Shown: positions 60,890 through 64,000 of the stretch, piece by piece
Layout of the letters: every line of letters begins with the position of its first letter
Position numbering within the stretch: position 1 is the stretch's first letter
The notes under the pieces: model-generated
What the model was told of the DNA's origin: nothing
The model's database searches: none
Seen by the model: only the letters and a program-made list of their open reading frames with translations
Source of the DNA: Bacillota bacterium
GTDB lineage: Bacteria; Bacillota; Clostridia; Acetivibrionales; JAEZXR01
Length of the DNA: 64,000 nt
Reading direction: 5' to 3'
Assembly (NCBI GenBank): GCA_023419605.1
Contig: JAEZXR010000130.1
Location: 215,801-279,800, forward strand
Position numbers and translations under genes: made by a program

Positions 60890-60950
60890 AATGTAATTAA
60901 ACAAAAATTTTCTTTTGTTTAAAATAAAAAATGATTTGAAATTCAAAAAA

Positions 60951-60995
60951 CCACGAAACCTTCAAGGAGAAGACGAGAAGGTTTCGTGGCTTTTT
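60951..60995 (+). terminator. Rho-independent terminator
   Basis: 13-bp stem CCACGAAACCTTC / GAAGGTTTCGTGG, 13-base loop, then CTTTTTG. It ends the group of small genes. Confidence 0.9.
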
Positions 60996-61611
60996 GTCAA
61001 TAGAAATAAATTACATAAATTGGTAGACTATTTTGTCTTTATACCTGTTAGATGCCCAATTTTTGTTATTTGTGCAATTTATTGTCTATGTGTGTAAGCG
61101 TTTGTCCAAATGCTCTATACGAATTGACGGTTGTTAATGAGTATGATAGCATAAACTCAGGTAAAAATTTTCACAACTGCCGTGGTTATTGTTAGGTACG
61201 GTGTAACCGTTAAAAATAAGTACTATATCTCATAAAATAAGTCATGGAAAGTTTAGCTGCACGAAAGTTAAAATTTATGAAGCTTATCTATACCTATTCA
61301 GGTACCAAATTCAACTATATAGCAAAAATGTTTCTGTAAGAAGTTCTAAAAAACAGTATTTGAGTTATTTATGCAGGGCTTTATTTCTCTAAAGCCTTTA
61401 TTAACTATACGCATTTACGGGAAAGGAGGTGTTATTATGATGCGGCTATTTACCCTGTGCATTTGCGATATGCCTTATACATAGGGGCTGCACAGCTGTC
61501 AGGGCAGATTCGCAAATTAAACTGGACTGGTAAGCAAATTCGTTTACCCGGAAATCAGCACATTAATTTTATTCAGAAAAAATTTACAGGAAAGAATAAG
61601 GAGGCTAAAGT
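60996..61611 (+). other. Long upstream region of the GH48 gene
   Basis: More than 600 bases with no full gene. A TTGACG at 61124 with TAGCAT 17 bases on could be a weak promoter. An outstanding GGAAAGGAGGTG at 61420-61431 precedes a 15-codon frame at 61438-61485 (MMRLFTLCICDMPYT), a possible leader peptide. The GH48 start has its own AAGGAGG. A long 5' leader is common for cellulase genes. Confidence 0.45.
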
Positions 61612-64000
61612 ATGGTAAAAAAGACAGTGAAGACGATTATTCTATGTTTTCTAGTATTTGCCCTCACTTTTACCGTTGCAATCCCCCAGCAAATCAGTTT
61701 TGCTGCTGAGGATACTTATCAGCAGCGGTTTATGGAGATGTGGAACAAAATTCATGATCCTGCTAACGGATACTTCAATTCCCAGGGTATTCCTTATCAT
61801 TCGGTGGAAACGCTCATATGTGAAGCCCCCGACTATGGGCATGAAACCACAAGTGAAGCATTCAGCTATTATATGTGGCTGGAAGCCATGTATGGAAAAT
61901 TTACCGGCGACTGGACAAAATTTGCCAAGGCATGGGACATTACAGAACAGTATATGATCCCCTCTGATCAGGATCAGCCGGCTACCAGCATGAGTAGGTA
62001 TACTCCTAGCAAACCGGCGACGTATGCGCCGGAATGGGAATTACCCAGCCTCTATCCGGCGAAATTGGATTCCAGTGCACCTGTAGGCGTAGACCCGATT
62101 CATAATGAACTTGTGTCTGCTTATAACACAAGCAACATATATGGAATGCATTGGCTCCTTGACGTGGACAACTGGTATGGCTTCGGACAGCGCGGAGACG
62201 GTATATCAAAACCCTCCTTTTTTAACACCTTCCAAAGAGGGTCACAAGAATCCGTATGGGAAACCATACCACAGCCGTGTTGGGATGCCATGAAATTCGG
62301 CGGCAAGAATGGATACCTGGATCTTTTCACCGGGGACAGCACCTACGCAAAACAGTTTAAGTATACAAATGCACCGGATGCCGATTCCCGTGCTGTACAG
62401 GCAACTTACTGGGCAAACCAGTGGGCAAAGGAACAAGGCAAAGATGTCAGTACCTATGTTGGCAAGGCGGCCAAAATGGGCGATTACTTAAGGTATGCAA
62501 TGTTTGACAAGTATTTCAGAAAGATAGGAACGCCTTCAGCGGCTGGAACAGGATATGATGCGGCTCACTACCTGCTTTCATGGTACTATGCCTGGGGGGG
62601 TGCACTGGATGGCGGCTGGTCTTGGAAGATCGGAAGCAGCCATAACCATTTCGGGTACCAGAATCCTTTAGCTGCATGGGTATTGTCAACGGATCCCGCA
62701 TTTAAACCTAAATCTGCAAATGGCGCAACCGATTGGGCAAAGAGTTTGACAAGACAGCTTGAGTTCTACCAGTGGCTGCAGTCTTCAGAAGGAGCCATAG
62801 CAGGCGGTGCAAGCAATTCCAATAATGGGCGCTATGAGCCTCTTCCTGCCGGAACCTCTACTTTCTATGGCATGGGATATGAAGCGAATCCTGTGTACCA
62901 TGATCCTGGCAGCAATACCTGGTTTGGATTCCAGGCATGGTCCATGCAGCGCGTTGCCGAGTATTATTATAAAACAAAGGATGTAAAGGCAAAGAATCTT
63001 CTGGACAAATGGGCCGCATGGGTCAAAACCCAGGTACTCCTTAAGGCGGATGGAACTTTCGAAATACCTGCATCCATTGACTGGGCAGGACAGCCGGATA
63101 CATGGACCGGTACCTATACCGGAAATCCAAACCTCCATGTCACTGTTACAGCATACGGAACAGATCTGGGCATAGCCGCATCACTGGCCAATACACTGCT
63201 CTATTACAGTGCTGCATCCGGTGACGACCAATCCCGTGTAGTTGCGAAGGAATTGTTAGACCGTATGTGGAACCTTTACAGGGATAGCAAAGGGCTGTCG
63301 GCTCCTGAAACACGTGAGGATTATAAACGTTTCTTCGAGCAGGAAGTCTATGTACCTTCAGGCTGGACCGGAACCATGCCGAATGGTGATGTCATCAAGT
63401 CCGGCGATAAATTTATTGATATACGCTCCAAGTATAAAAACGATCCTGATTGGCCAAAGGTTGTAGCTGCTTACAATGCAGGTACCGCTCCTACATTTAA
63501 CTATCACCGTTTCTGGGCACAGTGCGACATCGCTATAGCAAATGGAGTTTATTCCATGCTTTTCGGCACGCCTTCCAATAACTCCAGCATCAGTCCTACA
63601 ACGGCTGCCTTTGATAAAAATGTATCCAAGCAAACGGATGTTGCAGTTACAATCACGCTCAACGGAAATACCTTTAATGGAATTAAGAATGATACGACAG
63701 CATTGGTATCCGGTACGGACTATACTGTATCTGGCAGTACTGTAACCATACTGAAGAGCTACTTGGCAAAGCAGGCGGTAGGAACAACGAGCCTGACCTT
63801 TGATTTCAGTGCAGGGATAGACCCTGTTTTAACAATTGCAGTGACAGATACAACTCCAAGTGCAAGCATCACCCCTACAACAGCCACCTTTGATAAGAGT
63901 ACCTCCAAACAAACGGATATTGCAGTTACAATAACGCCGAACGGCAATACCTTGAATGGGATAAAGAACGGTACGGCGGCATTGGTATCCGGTACGGACT
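61612..64000 (+). CDS. GH48 processive cellulase (exoglucanase) with X2 modules, 3' truncated
   Basis: At least 796 residues, open to the window edge. Signal peptide about 1-32 (TIILCFLVFALTFTVAIP). GH48 domain about 33-650: YQQRFMEMWNKIHDPANGYF, then YHSVETLICEAPDYGHETTSEA with Glu82, which aligns with the proton donor Glu55 of Clostridium cellulolyticum CelF. Later come IYGMHWLLDVDNWYGFG and FNYHRFWAQCDIAIANGVYSML. It acts from the reducing end of cellulose, releasing cellobiose. Two X2-type Ig-like modules follow (about 655-745 and 751 onward), each opening ISPTTAxFDK. The next module (CBM3 or dockerin) lies outside the window, so free or cellulosomal status cannot be judged. Confidence 0.95.
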   Translation, partial: MVKKTVKTIILCFLVFALTFTVAIPQQISFAAEDTYQQRFMEMWNKIHDPANGYFNSQGIPYHSVETLICEAPDYGHETTSEAFSYYMWLEAMYGKFTGDWTKFAKAWDITEQYMIPSDQDQPATSMSRYTPSKPATYAPEWELPSLYPAKLDSSAPVGVDPIHNELVSAYNTSNIYGMHWLLDVDNWYGFGQRGDGISKPSFFNTFQRGSQESVWETIPQPCWDAMKFGGKNGYLDLFTGDSTYAKQFKYTNAPDADSRAVQATYWANQWAKEQGKDVSTYVGKAAKMGDYLRYAMFDKYFRKIGTPSAAGTGYDAAHYLLSWYYAWGGALDGGWSWKIGSSHNHFGYQNPLAAWVLSTDPAFKPKSANGATDWAKSLTRQLEFYQWLQSSEGAIAGGASNSNNGRYEPLPAGTSTFYGMGYEANPVYHDPGSNTWFGFQAWSMQRVAEYYYKTKDVKAKNLLDKWAAWVKTQVLLKADGTFEIPASIDWAGQPDTWTGTYTGNPNLHVTVTAYGTDLGIAASLANTLLYYSAASGDDQSRVVAKELLDRMWNLYRDSKGLSAPETREDYKRFFEQEVYVPSGWTGTMPNGDVIKSGDKFIDIRSKYKNDPDWPKVVAAYNAGTAPTFNYHRFWAQCDIAIANGVYSMLFGTPSNNSSISPTTAAFDKNVSKQTDVAVTITLNGNTFNGIKNDTTALVSGTDYTVSGSTVTILKSYLAKQAVGTTSLTFDFSAGIDPVLTIAVTDTTPSASITPTTATFDKSTSKQTDIAVTITPNGNTLNGIKNGTAALVSGTD

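Noticed and set aside
60915..61097. 60-codon frame after the two-helix membrane gene
   Set aside because: It runs through a strong intrinsic terminator hairpin and lacks an RBS.
1..64000. tRNA, rRNA genes, CRISPR arrays, complete insertion sequences, dockerin or cohesin domains
   Set aside because: Looked for by eye on both strands and not seen. Only a recombinase remnant and inverted-repeat elements point to mobile DNA.

Overview
The window looks like a chromosomal segment of a low-GC, anaerobic, plant- or polysaccharide-degrading member of the Clostridia (Ruminiclostridium/Acetivibrio-like). The signs are a GH48 processive cellulase with X2 modules at the right edge, two 2-oxoacid:ferredoxin oxidoreductases, a rubrerythrin, a type III glutamine synthetase, ClpS/ClpA, a TPP-riboswitch thiamine salvage operon, an ECF transporter and AGGAGG-type ribosome binding sites. 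I cannot name the species from sequence alone. No rRNA, tRNA or CRISPR array was seen.

Layout. 1-4048: an ABC system (ATPase cut by the window edge, a membrane-anchored Ig-like repeat protein, a MacB/FtsX-type permease). 4049-7274: a gene remnant, an MFS transporter, a nitroreductase, a flavodoxin-fold reductase and a divergent HxlR regulator. 7861-19628: the most distinctive locus, three very large secreted modular enzymes. Two carry GH87 (alpha-1,3-glucanase type) beta-helix domains and the one between them fuses an N-terminal GH43 to a C-terminal GH71/99-like domain. All three share discoidin and CARDB modules. The set is best read as an extracellular system against alpha-1,3-glucan-rich material such as fungal walls or mutan-like glucans (inference). 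19938-24762: an epoxyqueuosine-reductase-like Fe-S protein, a PEP-synthase/rifampicin-phosphotransferase-like enzyme behind a promoter framed by two palindromic operators, and a short UvrC/Cho-like nuclease.

24770-28398: TPP riboswitch, cytX, thiM, thiE and thiD, a salvage operon. 28691-30820: small unknown genes, then a flavin-reductase-like gene divergent from a second HxlR regulator; its intergenic region carries almost the same 25-bp candidate operator as the first HxlR gene. 31185-34492: an ECF transporter (S, A, A', T) behind a structured leader. 34545-38865: a two-component system followed by a membrane-anchored beta-propeller gene, divergent from a secreted protein of unknown function. 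39213-40397: a serine-recombinase remnant. 40548-46992: clpS-clpA, phosphoglycerate mutase (apgM type), a Fur-family regulator with a Fur-like box on its own promoter, tcdA and a ParA-like ATPase.

47232-57776: a four-subunit 2-oxoacid:ferredoxin oxidoreductase (ferredoxin, alpha, beta, gamma), glnN with an attenuator-like leader, a transglutaminase-like membrane protein, a YmaF-like protein, a second oxidoreductase (gamma-alpha fusion plus beta) and rubrerythrin. 58105-60889: an AraC-family regulator with a GyrI-like domain and a run of small unknown proteins, two of them under 60 residues. 61612-64000: GH48 cellulase running off the right edge.

Non-coding structure is rich: many bidirectional hairpin terminators, two perfect inverted-repeat elements (16 and 26 bp arms), one multi-hairpin intergenic repeat, and three candidate regulated leaders (thi, ECF, glnN).
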